Origin: Emcibacter sp.
GTDB lineage: Bacteria; Pseudomonadota; Alphaproteobacteria; Sphingomonadales; Emcibacteraceae
Length of the DNA: 64,000 nucleotides
Assembly (NCBI GenBank): GCA_021774785.1
Contig: JAJFIQ010000026.1
Coordinates: forward strand, 496,001-560,000
Direction: 5' to 3'
A model generated the notes under the pieces. That model ran no database searches, was not told the origin of the DNA, and worked only from the letters and a program-made list of their open reading frames with translations. The translations under genes were made by a program, and so were the position numbers. Positions 35,541 through 48,042 of this stretch are shown here, in pieces. How positions within the stretch are numbered: position 1 is the first letter of the stretch; the number at the start of each line of letters is the position of its first letter.

Positions 35541-36746
35541 ATGGCGTCCGTTACGATTCTGGACCCGGATCTAAACCCGAAAATAAACGGGTCCTCTTTT
35601 CGGGTGCCTGAATTATATGTGGGACGGCTGCATCTTACCGATTTTAGGTCATACCAACATGTGACGCTGGAACCGCAGGCCCGGTCTGTTGTCCTCACCG
35701 GGCCAAACGGGGCCGGAAAAACCAATATTCTGGAAGCATTGTCCTTTTTATCATCGGGGCGGGGCCTTCGCAGCTGCAAATTATCGGACGTGAGCCGTCG
35801 TCTGGTGGATAACCGGCGCAACTGGGCGGTGGCGGCCCGGCTGGAAACGCCAGATGGTACGATGGATCTGGGTACGGGTCTGATGGAAACAGAAGCTAGC
35901 GATATGGGCCAGAAAGATAAGCGCGTGGTGCGCATTGATGGCGAAAATGGCGCGAGTCCGGCGGTCTTTGGCGATATTTTGCAGGTGGCATGGCTGACAC
36001 CACAGATGGACCGGCTGTTCATTGAGGCGCCCTCTGGTCGCAGACGTTTTCTTGATCGGATTGTGGCTAATTTTCATATCTCCCACATGCGCGAGGTTAA
36101 TGCATACGAGCGTGTGATGCGGGAAAGAAACAGGCTTCTGGCCGATGGCATTAGTGATGCTTTATGGCTGGATGCGCTGGAAAGCCGTATGGCAGAACAT
36201 GCTGTTGCGGTGGCGGCTGCAAGACTCGATGCTTTGGAACGGCTAACGGGTGCCATAGAAGAATCAACATCCAGCTTTCCCCAGGCGTTGCTTAGCGTGG
36301 ATGGTCTGTTGGAAGAAGGTCTTAACCAGAGTCCGGCTCTGGCAGTGGAAGATGATTTTTGCAGAATTTTAAGGGATAATCGCGGGCAGGACACGCGCCG
36401 TGGCCGGGCCAGTGCAGGGCCACATAAAACGGACCTTCTGGTTACCCATAAAGATAAAGGCATGCCCGCAGCCCTCTGCTCCACCGGCGAACAGAAAGCG
36501 TTGCTGATCGGGATCACCCTTGCCAGTGCGCGGATTACGGCAACGGCCTTTGGTGCGGCGCCGATTTTGCTTCTGGATGAGGTGGTGGCGCATTTGGACA
36601 AAACACGCCGTGCGTCATTATATGATGAATTGGCGGCATTGGGGTCACAGGTCTGGCTTACGGGAACGGACCGGATATTATTTGACGAACTTGGGGATAG
36701 CGTGGGCTATTACCGGGTGGAAAATAATCGCGTTACAGAAGAATGA
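35541..36746 (+). CDS. recF: DNA replication and repair protein RecF
   Basis: RecF is an SMC-like ATPase that acts at gapped DNA and helps load RecA. The 401 residues carry Walker A GPNGAGKTNILEAL at about 54-67, the SAGPHKTDL segment, the ABC signature CSTGEQKALLIGITLA and the Walker B PILLLDEVVAHLD. The N-terminal extension before LHLTDFRSYQ is about 30 residues longer than in many homologues. AAGGA four bases before the ATG at 35541 supports the start. It lies 29 bases before gyrB. Confidence 0.95.
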   Translation: MASVTILDPDLNPKINGSSFRVPELYVGRLHLTDFRSYQHVTLEPQARSVVLTGPNGAGKTNILEALSFLSSGRGLRSCKLSDVSRRLVDNRRNWAVAARLETPDGTMDLGTGLMETEASDMGQKDKRVVRIDGENGASPAVFGDILQVAWLTPQMDRLFIEAPSGRRRFLDRIVANFHISHMREVNAYERVMRERNRLLADGISDALWLDALESRMAEHAVAVAAARLDALERLTGAIEESTSSFPQALLSVDGLLEEGLNQSPALAVEDDFCRILRDNRGQDTRRGRASAGPHKTDLLVTHKDKGMPAALCSTGEQKALLIGITLASARITATAFGAAPILLLDEVVAHLDKTRRASLYDELAALGSQVWLTGTDRILFDELGDSVGYYRVENNRVTEE

Positions 36747-36763
36747 TTTAGATTTTTATTTAA

Positions 36764-39706
<2,943 letters not shown>

Positions 39707-39710
<4 letters not shown>

Positions 39711-39973
39711 CTCTTCTGCAAAATACCGCTTTTTATCAGGGCGTCCAGTTTGCTTTCGGCTATCATGACCCCGGTCTGTTGATCACCCCCCAGCGGACCG
39801 CTTTTCAGGCGGGTAAGGTCTAAATCGGGATATTCATCCAGCAACCGACCACCAGCAGTGCCGGTGGAGAATAGTTGAGCTTCTTGGAAAGTGGTAATAT
39901 ATTTTCCAACCCAGGTGACCAGTGTGTCTTTCTTGGCATCATGGGTGAAAAGGGCAATGGCGGGTTTATTCAT
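39707..39973 (-). CDS. Truncated methylglyoxal synthase-like protein
   Basis: The 88 residues match the N-terminal two thirds of methylglyoxal synthase: IALFTHDAKKDTLVTWV, FSTGTAGGRLLDE and SGPLGGDQQTGVMIAESKLD. The GGDQQ catalytic Asp is present. The chain then ends IKSGILQKR, without the FFWDPL and PHDPDV segments that carry another catalytic His and Asp. Full enzymes have about 120-150 residues. No other frame restores the missing part, so it is a real truncation, not a simple frameshift. It may be a pseudogene or a shortened, regulatory MGS-like domain. Confidence 0.72.
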
Positions 39974-40041
39974 GTGGTGGCTCTTTTTGTAGTGGAGCCA
40001 ATTTTATGCCTCAGCCATAAATTTTAGTCAATGAAATCAAT

Positions 40042-40590
40042 CTAATTATGGCTGTCTTTTTTGAACTCTTCTTCATGCAGCCATGCGGCATGTTTCAGTG
40101 TTTTTTTGCTTTTTGTCCAGTCAATGAGCATCTGCGGCGCAATGTCATGAAGCTTTTTCATGTCTTCTGCGGTGGCAGTATCATAGGCCAGCTCCATACG
40201 GTGACCATCGGGGTCGCGGAAATATATGGACTGGAAAATATGGTGGTTGGTGGGGCCGACAACCTCATGACCATCGGCTTCCAGTTTCTCTTTTACCCGC
40301 ATCATAGTGGCTTCGTCTTCTACCTTGAAAGCGATATGCTGAACCCAGTCGGGCGTATTGGGATCAAAGGACATCTCCGGTGAGTTGGGAATTTCAAAGA
40401 ATGCCAGCACGTTACCTGCACCCGCATCCAGAAACAGATGCATATAGGGGTCCGGCTCACCGGTCGAAGGAACCTTGTCTTCTGAAATAGCAAGAACAAA
40501 ATCCATATCCAGATATTTCTGATAAAACTCGACCGTTCTTTTTGCATCCATACAGCGATAGGCGACATGGTGAATTCTTGTCAATGTCAT
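40042..40590 (-). CDS. VOC-family (glyoxalase/dioxygenase fold) protein
   Basis: The ATG at 40590 (GGAG six bases upstream) gives 182 residues starting MTLTRIHHVAYRC. A GTG twelve bases further up is less likely. Candidate metal ligands are the His in RIHHVAYR, the Glu of LAFFEIP, the His in VQHIAFKVE and the Glu of HRMELAYD, so the metal site looks intact. The fold covers glyoxalases, ring-cleaving dioxygenases and others. RDPDGHRMEL is typical of the broad family. It lies upstream of the truncated MgsA gene, but a methylglyoxal link is only suggestive. Confidence 0.8.
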   Translation of the reverse strand: MTLTRIHHVAYRCMDAKRTVEFYQKYLDMDFVLAISEDKVPSTGEPDPYMHLFLDAGAGNVLAFFEIPNSPEMSFDPNTPDWVQHIAFKVEDEATMMRVKEKLEADGHEVVGPTNHHIFQSIYFRDPDGHRMELAYDTATAEDMKKLHDIAPQMLIDWTKSKKTLKHAAWLHEEEFKKDSHN

Positions 40591-40726
40591 TTTAGGCTCC
40601 ACTTTCCAAAAGGGTATTTAAGATATGAAATTATAATAGTTACAAATGAAACTAATGTCAAGCCCCAAGTTCATGTTGTCTTATGACGGGTGATATTTTA
40701 TGGTCTGTTCAGCAAGGGGTATAGTT

Positions 40727-42724
40727 ATGGTCGAAAGATCCCAGGGAAAAAAACCAGAGAGAAAAAAACCGGACGATGGTTCGGGTAAGAAGATCTATGG
40801 CAAAAAGAAATCTACTCCCGAAGAGACATTACAAAAATCAAAAACCAAGAAGAAAAAAAACTATAGCCGCCGAAAAAACATAGCACGGGTCAGCGGCACC
40901 AAACTTCCCCGCACCGGCCTTAGCAAATGGATATACCGGACTTTACTTAGCATGATTTGGTCATTGATTCTGTTGGTGCCGCTGGTGATTTATTATGCCC
41001 ATGATTTACCGGATATTTCCAACATCAGGCTGAACCGGGGCGGCTCTACGGTTATGGTAATGGATCGACAGGGGGGGCTGTTGGCCACTTACGGCGACGT
41101 TTACGGCGACTGGCTGGAATATAATGAAATTCCTCAGGATTTGATTGAGGCGGTCATCGCCACAGAGGATCGACGATTTTTTAAACATTCCGGCTTTGAT
41201 ATTCGCGGCCTGGGCCGGGCTATGATGAAAAATATTGCCAGCAGAAGTGTGGTTGAGGGCGGTAGCACCATAAGCCAGCAGTTGGCAAAAAATCTTTTCC
41301 TTAATGCCGATAAAACCATTAAGCGTAAAGTACAGGAATTGCTGTTGTCCAGTTGGCTTGAATTAAATTTCAGCAAGGAAGAAATTCTTAATTTTTATTT
41401 TAACCGCGTATATTTTGGTGGCGGGGCATATGGCATTGATGCGGCATCACGGACAATTTTTGGTCATAGTGCGCGCAAACTTTCCCTGAATGAGGCAGCC
41501 ATATTGGCGGGTGTGCTGAAAGGGCCAGCGCTTTATTCGCCGTTGCGTGATCTGGAGCGATCATATCGGCGCATGGAAGAAGTTTTGAATAATATGGTGG
41601 AGGCCGGATTTATTCCACAATCCACGGCAGACACAGCAAAGGGACGCAGCGTAAAAATTGTTGATAAACAAACCGGGGGCGACGAACGTTATTTCAGCGA
41701 CTGGGTCGTGGAACGGGCGGCATCCCGCATAGGCCCGGTGGGGGAACCGATCATAATATATACGACGCTGATGCCGGATATTCAGGATAAGGCCAATAAG
41801 GGCCTGCAACAGGTCATGGACAAGGAGGGTGAAAAATTTCACGCGGGACAGGCATCATTGGTATCGCTTGATATGGACGGTGCAGTGCGGGCCATGGTCG
41901 GCGGTGTGGATTACACGAAAAGCCAATTTAACCGCGCGGCACAGGCTCGCAGGCAACCGGGTTCTGCCTTCAAGCTGTTTATTTATCTGGCGGCATTGGA
42001 AGCGGGGCTGACGCCAGAACATGTTATGCGCGACAGCCCCGTGATTCTGAATGGCTGGCAGCCAAAAAATTATAGCGGCAAATACCGCGGCGATGTAACA
42101 CTGCGGGAAGCCTTTGCCCATTCGCTTAATACGGTGGCGGTAAAGCTTGCAGAACGAATCAACAGGGAAACTGTAATTGAAATGGCCCGGCGTCTGGGAT
42201 TGACCACGCCTATAGTGGCCGAGCCATCCTTGTCGCTCGGCACATCAGAAATATCACTACTGGAACTGACGGCGGCCTATGCGGTGGTGGCTAATGGCGG
42301 ATATGGGGTCGAGCCTTACGGCATAGTAGAAATTCAAAATAGTGTGGGCCAGATTTTATACCGTCATATGCCGGGACCACCGCAAAAATTATTATCCGAT
42401 GATGTGGTGGCCGTTATGGACGATCTGTTAAAATCTGTGGTGGCCTGGGGTTCAGCCAGACAGGCACAAATGCCTTTCCCTGTATCAGGAAAAACCGGCA
42501 CAACCCAGAATTACAAGGATGCTTTGTTTATGGGTTATGGGCTGAATATGGTCAATGGAGTTTGGGTTGGCAATGATGATGCCAGCCCCATGAAACGGGT
42601 TACGGGTGGCGGCATGCCAGCCAGAATATGGCGTAATTTTATGTATAGGGTTCATCTGGGCCGGGACGATGCGACCCTGACCACACCTAAAATAGAATTA
42701 CGGGATAAACCAAAACGAAATTAA
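40727..42724 (+). CDS. Class A penicillin-binding protein (PBP1A/1C-like transglycosylase-transpeptidase)
   Basis: This enzyme polymerises and cross-links peptidoglycan. With the ATG at 40727 (AAGGGG upstream) it has 665 residues. A highly basic cytoplasmic tail of about 65 residues, rich in Lys, precedes one membrane helix (WSLILLVPLVIYYAHDL). The GT51 domain has IATEDRRFFKHSGFD with the catalytic Glu near residue 146, and GGSTISQQLAKNLFL. The transpeptidase has the SxxK serine in GSAFKLF (about 412), HSLNT as SxN, and SGKTGTT as KTG. At 665 residues it is on the short side for PBP1A. Confidence 0.93.
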   Translation: MVERSQGKKPERKKPDDGSGKKIYGKKKSTPEETLQKSKTKKKKNYSRRKNIARVSGTKLPRTGLSKWIYRTLLSMIWSLILLVPLVIYYAHDLPDISNIRLNRGGSTVMVMDRQGGLLATYGDVYGDWLEYNEIPQDLIEAVIATEDRRFFKHSGFDIRGLGRAMMKNIASRSVVEGGSTISQQLAKNLFLNADKTIKRKVQELLLSSWLELNFSKEEILNFYFNRVYFGGGAYGIDAASRTIFGHSARKLSLNEAAILAGVLKGPALYSPLRDLERSYRRMEEVLNNMVEAGFIPQSTADTAKGRSVKIVDKQTGGDERYFSDWVVERAASRIGPVGEPIIIYTTLMPDIQDKANKGLQQVMDKEGEKFHAGQASLVSLDMDGAVRAMVGGVDYTKSQFNRAAQARRQPGSAFKLFIYLAALEAGLTPEHVMRDSPVILNGWQPKNYSGKYRGDVTLREAFAHSLNTVAVKLAERINRETVIEMARRLGLTTPIVAEPSLSLGTSEISLLELTAAYAVVANGGYGVEPYGIVEIQNSVGQILYRHMPGPPQKLLSDDVVAVMDDLLKSVVAWGSARQAQMPFPVSGKTGTTQNYKDALFMGYGLNMVNGVWVGNDDASPMKRVTGGGMPARIWRNFMYRVHLGRDDATLTTPKIELRDKPKRN

Positions 42725-42852
42725 GAGCAAGAGCATGACCAACCAGAAAGGTCTGATTATGCTCAAATTTTGGTAAAAGCTTAACTAACATTGACGCTTC
42801 AGTAATATGGTGATGATAAGATTTGAGTTCTCTTCATCATATGGAAAATTTT

Positions 42853-43371
42853 ATGGCCAAAGTCACTATTAACATCAAGGATATCAAACATTTTATCGGG
42901 CGGGATATTGGCACGTCAAACTGGATAGAAATTACCCAGAGCAGGGTCAATAAATTTGCTGAGGCCACGGGGGATTTTCAATGGGTCCATGTTGATCAGG
43001 AACGGGCTAGAACAGACCTGCCATCGGGCAAGACAATTGTTCATAATTTTCTTCTTCTGTCGCTTATCCCCCAGTTATTTGATCAAATTGTGGAGGTGAC
43101 GGGCCTCAGATATGGTCAGAATAAAGGCGCTGAAAACACATGTTTTTTAGCCCCGCTACCGACGGGTACCAGAATAAGACTTCAGTTGAAGCTGATGAAA
43201 CTGGAATATCTGAATCAGAAGGGCCAGACGGCGACTTTTCATATTACCATGGAGCGGGAGGGCAGCGACGAACCGATATTGACCATGGACCAGCAGGTAC
43301 TTTTTGTTGTGGCACAAAGGGTAAAGTTACGGGATATATTATCCGATCAACATCAAGCTGTTGCCATCTGA
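42853..43371 (+). CDS. MaoC-family (R)-specific enoyl-CoA hydratase-like protein
   Basis: The hot-dog-fold protein (172 residues from the ATG at 42853; ATG at 42841 is an alternative) has the MaoC hydratase signature ATGDFQWVHVDQERA. The Asp and His are the catalytic pair, followed by LPSGKTIVHNFLLLSL. The usual sequence is PFGxTIAHG; Asn replaces the Gly after His here. The substrate is presumably a 2-enoyl-CoA. Its 3' end overlaps the convergent metalloprotease gene by 33 bp. Confidence 0.85.
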   Translation: MAKVTINIKDIKHFIGRDIGTSNWIEITQSRVNKFAEATGDFQWVHVDQERARTDLPSGKTIVHNFLLLSLIPQLFDQIVEVTGLRYGQNKGAENTCFLAPLPTGTRIRLQLKLMKLEYLNQKGQTATFHITMEREGSDEPILTMDQQVLFVVAQRVKLRDILSDQHQAVAI

Positions 43372-44028
43372 CTTTAGCCAGCGTCGGGATTTCTTCCAGT
43401 CAGGACACATTTTTTCCACGATTATCCAGAATGCCGGACTGTGGTTCATTTCCGCAAGATGCGCCATTTCATGGGCGACGACATAATGCAAAATATCCGG
43501 GGGGGCCATAATCAGCCGCCAGGAAAAAGACAGGGTTCTTCTGGTTGAGCAGCTACCCCAGCGGCTTCTGGTATCACGTACCATCAGCCTGCGTGGACGT
43601 TGCCCCAAGGTATCCACAAATTTCTCAATAGCTTCACTCAGGGCCAATTTGGCTTCTTTTTTAAGCCAGTTCTGGAGCCGTGTTTCAAAACCGGACAGTG
43701 GCCCACCGACGATGAGTATCCCATCCTTGACTTCTATCTTGGCAGGCTTTTCCGGAGTATGAATAATTTTAACAGTTTGACCCCGATAGGGGATCGTCTC
43801 ATTGGCTGTTAAGGGTGTGATGTCTGGGGATGCTTCATATTGATCACATAACCAGTCATGGTGTTTGTTGGCAAATTGAAGTGCCTTTCGGTCCGAGATG
43901 CCGGGTGGTAAAGTCAAAAGGGCCGTGCAACTTCTGGCTTCAAACCGTAACTTCAGATATTTTGCCCGGGGATGGCGTTTGAGTATCAACGGAAAGTCAC
44001 CGATATAATATTCAGGGTCACTGTTCAT
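43339..44028 (-). CDS. YgjP-type (DUF45/SprT-like) metalloprotease
   Basis: The 229-residue protein ends in a zincin motif: [19 protein letters not shown] near residues 183-201, with HExxH and a downstream His. This motif follows the [20 protein letters not shown] block of the YgjP/DUF45 family. No signal peptide is seen, so it acts in the cytoplasm. The biological substrate of this family is not established. It overlaps the YcgN-type gene by 4 bases (ATGA), and that gene overlaps the SCO gene the same way, so the three form a coupled operon. Confidence 0.88.
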   Translation of the reverse strand: MNSDPEYYIGDFPLILKRHPRAKYLKLRFEARSCTALLTLPPGISDRKALQFANKHHDWLCDQYEASPDITPLTANETIPYRGQTVKIIHTPEKPAKIEVKDGILIVGGPLSGFETRLQNWLKKEAKLALSEAIEKFVDTLGQRPRRLMVRDTRSRWGSCSTRRTLSFSWRLIMAPPDILHYVVAHEMAHLAEMNHSPAFWIIVEKMCPDWKKSRRWLKSDGNSLMLIG

Positions 44029-44459
44029 TCATCACACCAATCAACGATATGATCCTGCAGATCACCAGCATCACGTTCGGAAATGATCTTGCCCCGCACC
44101 GAAATTCCGGCCCGGTGAACAGTGTCCTTATGGCCTGAAATTAACGGGTGCCAATCCTTGAGGTCTTTGCCTTCACTTATCAGACGATAGGCGCATGTGG
44201 TTGGTAGCCAGTGAAATTCTGATACCTGTTCCGGTGTCAGAACTACACAATCTGGTATTAATTTTTTCCGTAGGGGATAATTTTTACATTGGCAGCTAGC
44301 CGTATCCAGCAAGCGACAGGCCACATTGGTATAGCTTATTTCCTGGCTTTCAATATCTTCAAGCTTATGCAGACAGCACAGGCCACAGCCATCGCAGAGT
44401 GATTCCCATTCTTCATGGGTCATCTCGGAAAGCTTTTTATTACGCCAGAATTTATTCAT
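44025..44459 (-). CDS. YcgN-family cysteine-cluster protein
   Basis: The 144-residue protein contains [14 protein letters not shown] near the N-terminus, then [21 protein letters not shown] and PDCVVLTP. This Cys-rich pattern matches the CxxCxxCC proteins of the YkgJ/YcgN (UPF0260) group, which probably bind zinc or an Fe-S cluster. The function is unknown. It is coupled by 4-bp overlaps to the SCO gene before it and the metalloprotease after it. Confidence 0.87.
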   Translation of the reverse strand: MNKFWRNKKLSEMTHEEWESLCDGCGLCCLHKLEDIESQEISYTNVACRLLDTASCQCKNYPLRKKLIPDCVVLTPEQVSEFHWLPTTCAYRLISEGKDLKDWHPLISGHKDTVHRAGISVRGKIISERDAGDLQDHIVDWCDE

Positions 44460-45079
44460 TCCTGGATAATTTCCTGCAATCTTTTTGCCATCAACGCGGG
44501 GTCAGTACGGCTCTTGAAGTGGGTGACATATTCACCGGCACGGTTCATAAGATAAATGTAGGATGTATGGCTGACCAGATAGCTATCAGGGTCAGCACCC
44601 TCTGCGATCTTTTCTTTAGCGCCGTAAACACGGTATGCTTTTTTGGCAAGCGTTACCTGTTCCGTGTTTCCGGTAAGGCCAATTAGCTTTTCATGGAAGG
44701 CGGGGACATATTGGGACAGAATTTCTACCGAATCCCGCTGTGGGTCAACCGTAATGAAAATAGGATTTATTTCTGCCAGTACGGTTGGGGATAATTGGTC
44801 AAGGGCATCGGACATTATTTGTAATTCCATTGGGCAAATATCCGGACAATAGGTATAACCGAAATAAACCAGCATATATTTGCCTTTAAAATCCGCATGG
44901 GTCACGTTTTTGCCATGATGATCGATTAAGGAAAAAGGGCCACCAATAAGGGCCTTGGTATTCTGTTCTGCGGTTTTGATAGTAGAATTATTTATTTCCG
45001 CTGTATAAAAAGATGTAAAAACAGCGAAAATTCCAGCCAGTATTAACAGCACAACCAGAAAGATTTTTAATAAAGGCAT
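44456..45079 (-). CDS. SCO1/SenC-family copper chaperone-like protein
   Basis: The 207-residue protein has an N-terminal membrane anchor ([19 protein letters not shown]) and a thioredoxin-like domain facing the periplasm. The copper site CxxxC is in [14 protein letters not shown], and the distant His is in [16 protein letters not shown] proteins help insert copper into cytochrome oxidase or act as thiol redox proteins. No oxidase genes are in the window. It heads a three-gene overlapping operon. Confidence 0.93.
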   Translation of the reverse strand: MPLLKIFLVVLLILAGIFAVFTSFYTAEINNSTIKTAEQNTKALIGGPFSLIDHHGKNVTHADFKGKYMLVYFGYTYCPDICPMELQIMSDALDQLSPTVLAEINPIFITVDPQRDSVEILSQYVPAFHEKLIGLTGNTEQVTLAKKAYRVYGAKEKIAEGADPDSYLVSHTSYIYLMNRAGEYVTHFKSRTDPALMAKRLQEIIQE

Positions 45080-45177
45080 GGTATAGTTCCTGAAATTTAA
45101 TAAATAATATCTTTGTTGTCAGCCCTTATATATAATAGGCATTTCATTTGAATGCGACTTAAAAACTGGAGTTTTAA

Positions 45178-45765
45178 ATGCGGGTTAGTAAATTCATTGG
45201 ACCTTTATTGATTGTTGCGGCTCTGAGCCTGACAATGACCATCACAGCAGGAATATCAGGGGCGCAGGCACAGAATTATTCAGCATCCTATAAATTCCTC
45301 AAAGCGGTCAAGGAAGTCAATTATCGTGATATAAAAGTTGCCATTGAAAAGGGTGTCAATGTTAACACCCGTGATTATGACGATAAAACAACAGCATTAA
45401 TAATGGCGACCAAGAAGAAAGAAGCCTCCCTTGTCCAGTATTTGCTGAAGAGTGGTGCAAAACCGAACCTTTATGGTCAGGATGGAAAGACCCCCATGGT
45501 TATTGCCGCCAACAATGGTGATCGCGTAATCGTAGCGTTGCTGATAAAATTCAAGGCCGATGTGGATATCGCCGATGACAATGGAACCACGCCATTAATT
45601 GCCGCAGTTTTGGCGCGAAAGGACCGGATTGTAGAGCTGCTCCTTAAATATGGTGCTGATCATACGCTGGAAGATTATTCCGGCAGATCACCTTTGCAGC
45701 ATGCTATTGATAACCGCCGCCGCCGGACCGAAAAAATATTGAAGGAAGCCGGGGCAAGCCAATAA
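45178..45765 (+). CDS. Exported ankyrin-repeat protein
   Basis: The 195 residues begin with a clear Sec signal peptide ending GAQAQ-NYS (about 32 residues). Four ankyrin repeats follow, with the typical DxxTALIMATKKKEASLVQYL, GKTPMVIAANNGDRVIVALL, GTTPLIAAVLARKDRIVELL and GRSPLQHAIDNRRRRTEKIL patterns. Ankyrin arrays mediate protein binding; in the periplasm they are often linked to catalase or envelope stress proteins. The partner is unknown. It lies divergent from the SCO gene. Confidence 0.88.
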   Translation: MRVSKFIGPLLIVAALSLTMTITAGISGAQAQNYSASYKFLKAVKEVNYRDIKVAIEKGVNVNTRDYDDKTTALIMATKKKEASLVQYLLKSGAKPNLYGQDGKTPMVIAANNGDRVIVALLIKFKADVDIADDNGTTPLIAAVLARKDRIVELLLKYGADHTLEDYSGRSPLQHAIDNRRRRTEKILKEAGASQ

Positions 45766-45769
45766 TTCC

Positions 45770-47092
45770 CTATACCCCGTATTTCTTGTCAATCAGGAAT
45801 CCCTGATACATGTGAACGCCTACGGTTTTTCCGAATGTAATGGCTTCTTCCGTGTCACAGTGGCACAGAATAATCCTCATGTTGCCTTGGGCATTTATGG
45901 CCCCCATAATTTTCTTTTCCAACGGCCCACCGACCAATTGCTTATAATGTTGTTTCCAGTTTATTTTAAGGAAATCAACGGCCAGAAGTTCCCGATCCAA
46001 TATGGCGAGAGATTCTATATCTATGGCATCCAGACTAATTCGGCACCCCAGTTCGGTGAGTTTGTCCCGCGCCTCATAGTATTTCTGAATGTCAGAGATC
46101 ACATCAAATAACCTCATTTCCAAAATTAACGGTTGATTATTTTGCTTTTTGAACTTGGCGACGAATATATCAAATTCACGGGTGAAGATTGTTTCTATAT
46201 TGATGTTGATGCTGATGACCTGATTTTTTATGGCATCTAAATCGGGAAGTTTCAGCAATATCTTTTTGTCAAAGGTACGGGTTAACCTTTGGAACAGCCA
46301 TTTATCTGCATAGATGTCGTAGTTTGGCAGAAGCCTATCCTTGACTTTCCCTGCGGAAATATAATGCTCGACAAAAATTGGCTGGGGCCTTGAATCGCCG
46401 ACGATAACATAGGCGGTCTGATTTTCCATCACCTGGAATATTTCCATGTTAATCAGATTGCGTTCCAGTTGATCCAGTTGTACCGGACCCATTGGTGTAA
46501 CGTCAGTTTTCCGGGCTGTGTTGTCATACAACGGTTTGGTGGCTGTTACGGGTTTTGGTGTGGGCTTTTTTTTCGAATCAGTCAATTTATTGTTCAGGTT
46601 GGAGATCATCGATTTCAAACTGGGCGACGGGACCGGGTCCGAATCCTGTTTTGCGGTTTTCTTAAGGCCATTGATCATATCCAAAAATGATTTCATATCC
46701 TTTTTAAGATCATACCAGTCACAAAGGTCATCGTCCCGACCCGCTTCAATATATTCCTTAATTATAGGGCTTTCATCCACCGCCCTGCGTGCGGCAAGGA
46801 TGGCCGTATCAATGGACGCAACAGTACAATCCTTGCAAATAAAGACTACGTCAAAATTACTGGTCCAGAAAAGCTGGCCATTTTTGTTATGAATAAGTTT
46901 GTTAAATGCCGTGGCTATGGACCGGCGGTGATAGGGCTGTTTATGTTCTCTTTCTAACAGGGAAAAATGCATATGAATGCCACGATATCCTTGAGGGCGT
47001 CTCTTGATGGGGCGCATAGCTGATATTAACTCATCCACCTGACAGGGAGGAGCGGAACTTTCCATATAAGCGGTATTTTCCATTGGGCACAT
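45770..47092 (-). CDS. Degenerate EAL-domain protein
   Basis: The 440-residue soluble protein has a unique N-terminal half, including VDELISAMRPIKRRPQGYRG and a basic, Pro/Lys-rich linker at about 160-205. The C-terminal half reads as an EAL fold: QPIFVEHYISAGKV, ININIETIF, a ...LEMRLFDV strand, AVDFLKINW (conserved Lys) and VHMYQGFLID (QGF). The Glu-Ala-Leu motif itself is missing, and the metal DDFG is replaced by AIDIES. c-di-GMP hydrolysis is therefore unlikely; a binding or effector role is more plausible. It lies next to a LapG-type protease gene. Confidence 0.72.
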   Translation of the reverse strand: MCPMENTAYMESSAPPCQVDELISAMRPIKRRPQGYRGIHMHFSLLEREHKQPYHRRSIATAFNKLIHNKNGQLFWTSNFDVVFICKDCTVASIDTAILAARRAVDESPIIKEYIEAGRDDDLCDWYDLKKDMKSFLDMINGLKKTAKQDSDPVPSPSLKSMISNLNNKLTDSKKKPTPKPVTATKPLYDNTARKTDVTPMGPVQLDQLERNLINMEIFQVMENQTAYVIVGDSRPQPIFVEHYISAGKVKDRLLPNYDIYADKWLFQRLTRTFDKKILLKLPDLDAIKNQVISININIETIFTREFDIFVAKFKKQNNQPLILEMRLFDVISDIQKYYEARDKLTELGCRISLDAIDIESLAILDRELLAVDFLKINWKQHYKQLVGGPLEKKIMGAINAQGNMRIILCHCDTEEAITFGKTVGVHMYQGFLIDKKYGV

Positions 47093-47223
47093 AACTCAGT
47101 TTACTCACTAAAGATTTATTTTAACGTTGCGAAATCTTCCGATTTTCATAAAGAAGACCATTTTACCTTAAATTTGGTTAAAATTTGGTTTGTTTGGGTA
47201 ATTTGTTTATTGGCGCAAAAGAG

Positions 47224-47883
47224 TTACATTCTGTGTAACCACCAGGCCTTTTCATTAATGGAGTAAAAGGGTCGGTAATGTAAGACCGCCTTTTCCTTAA
47301 CCACGTAGGAAATCTGATTATCCAGCACCAGCCGGTCGCCATTTAGCGATACCACCAGTACCGCATGGGGAACATCAAGATTAGTATCCTGAACCACAAC
47401 AATGCGCATCAAATCCGCATCGAAGCCCAGCTCTTTCAGAGACAAATATTTGGCTATGGCATAATCTTCACAGTCACCATCTTTTTTAAAGAACTGCCTA
47501 ATGGATTCCCAGTAATCCGGCACCCCCCAGTTGATAATATCTGTAATATAGGGGGCTTTATTCATATGGAGGTTAATTTCGGCAATTTGCCTGTCTGCGG
47601 GTTTGTCTTTCAGGAATTCCAGAAGATCTTGCCAGTCTTCCCGGTAACATTTTTGATCCACGGTTTTGCGACAGATGGTATATGGTACCGGTTTTTTCTT
47701 TCGGTCTTCCTTTACCCGGCTCAGCATGCCGTTCCATTTTTTAAAGGCGACAAGCTGTCGGCTCATGGTTTCGTGGGAGCCAAACAGGCCGCTCTTATCC
47801 GTTTCATTCGATAGGGCCAGCGCATCATTTGTGGCTGAAAATATCAGGCATAAAAATATACTTACTAAACTGAAATGCGTCAC
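47224..47883 (-). CDS. LapG-type transglutaminase-like cysteine protease (BTLCP family)
   Basis: The 219 residues start (GTG) with a signal peptide of about 24 residues, so the protease is periplasmic. The catalytic triad is C138 in DGDCEDYAIAKY, H173 in VPHAVLVV and D188 in RLVLDNQ. The 35 and 15 residue spacings closely resemble Pseudomonas LapG, which cleaves large surface adhesins and is held in check by the c-di-GMP receptor LapD. No adhesin or LapD is in the window, but two degenerate c-di-GMP-type proteins flank this gene. Transcription is in the same direction as the EAL gene, 131 bases apart. Confidence 0.87.
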   Translation of the reverse strand: MTHFSLVSIFLCLIFSATNDALALSNETDKSGLFGSHETMSRQLVAFKKWNGMLSRVKEDRKKKPVPYTICRKTVDQKCYREDWQDLLEFLKDKPADRQIAEINLHMNKAPYITDIINWGVPDYWESIRQFFKKDGDCEDYAIAKYLSLKELGFDADLMRIVVVQDTNLDVPHAVLVVSLNGDRLVLDNQISYVVKEKAVLHYRPFYSINEKAWWLHRM

Positions 47884-47988
47884 TATTTTCTCGTTCTTGG
47901 GTTTGCCATGCTGGTTTACATCAATTAGGCGTTACATCTATTTAAGAGTTTGCGCGTTAACTATATACGGAGTAAGGTTACTCAAACC

Positions 47989-48017
47989 TTAAGAAATCAA
48001 CCGCACCGTGCTATAAT
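47989..48017 (+). promoter_or_regulatory. Promoter of the HD-GYP-like sensor gene
   Basis: A perfect TATAAT lies at 48012-48017, with TTAAGA at 47989-47994 after exactly 17 bases. It is 26 bases upstream of the start codon at 48043. Confidence 0.55.
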
Positions 48018-48042
48018 TTATGGGCAGAATGGACTTTGATAT

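Noticed and set aside
47127-47190. TTAAATTTGGTTAA as a CtrA site before the EAL-like gene
   Set aside because: The spacing is six, not seven, bases and the flanking C is absent.
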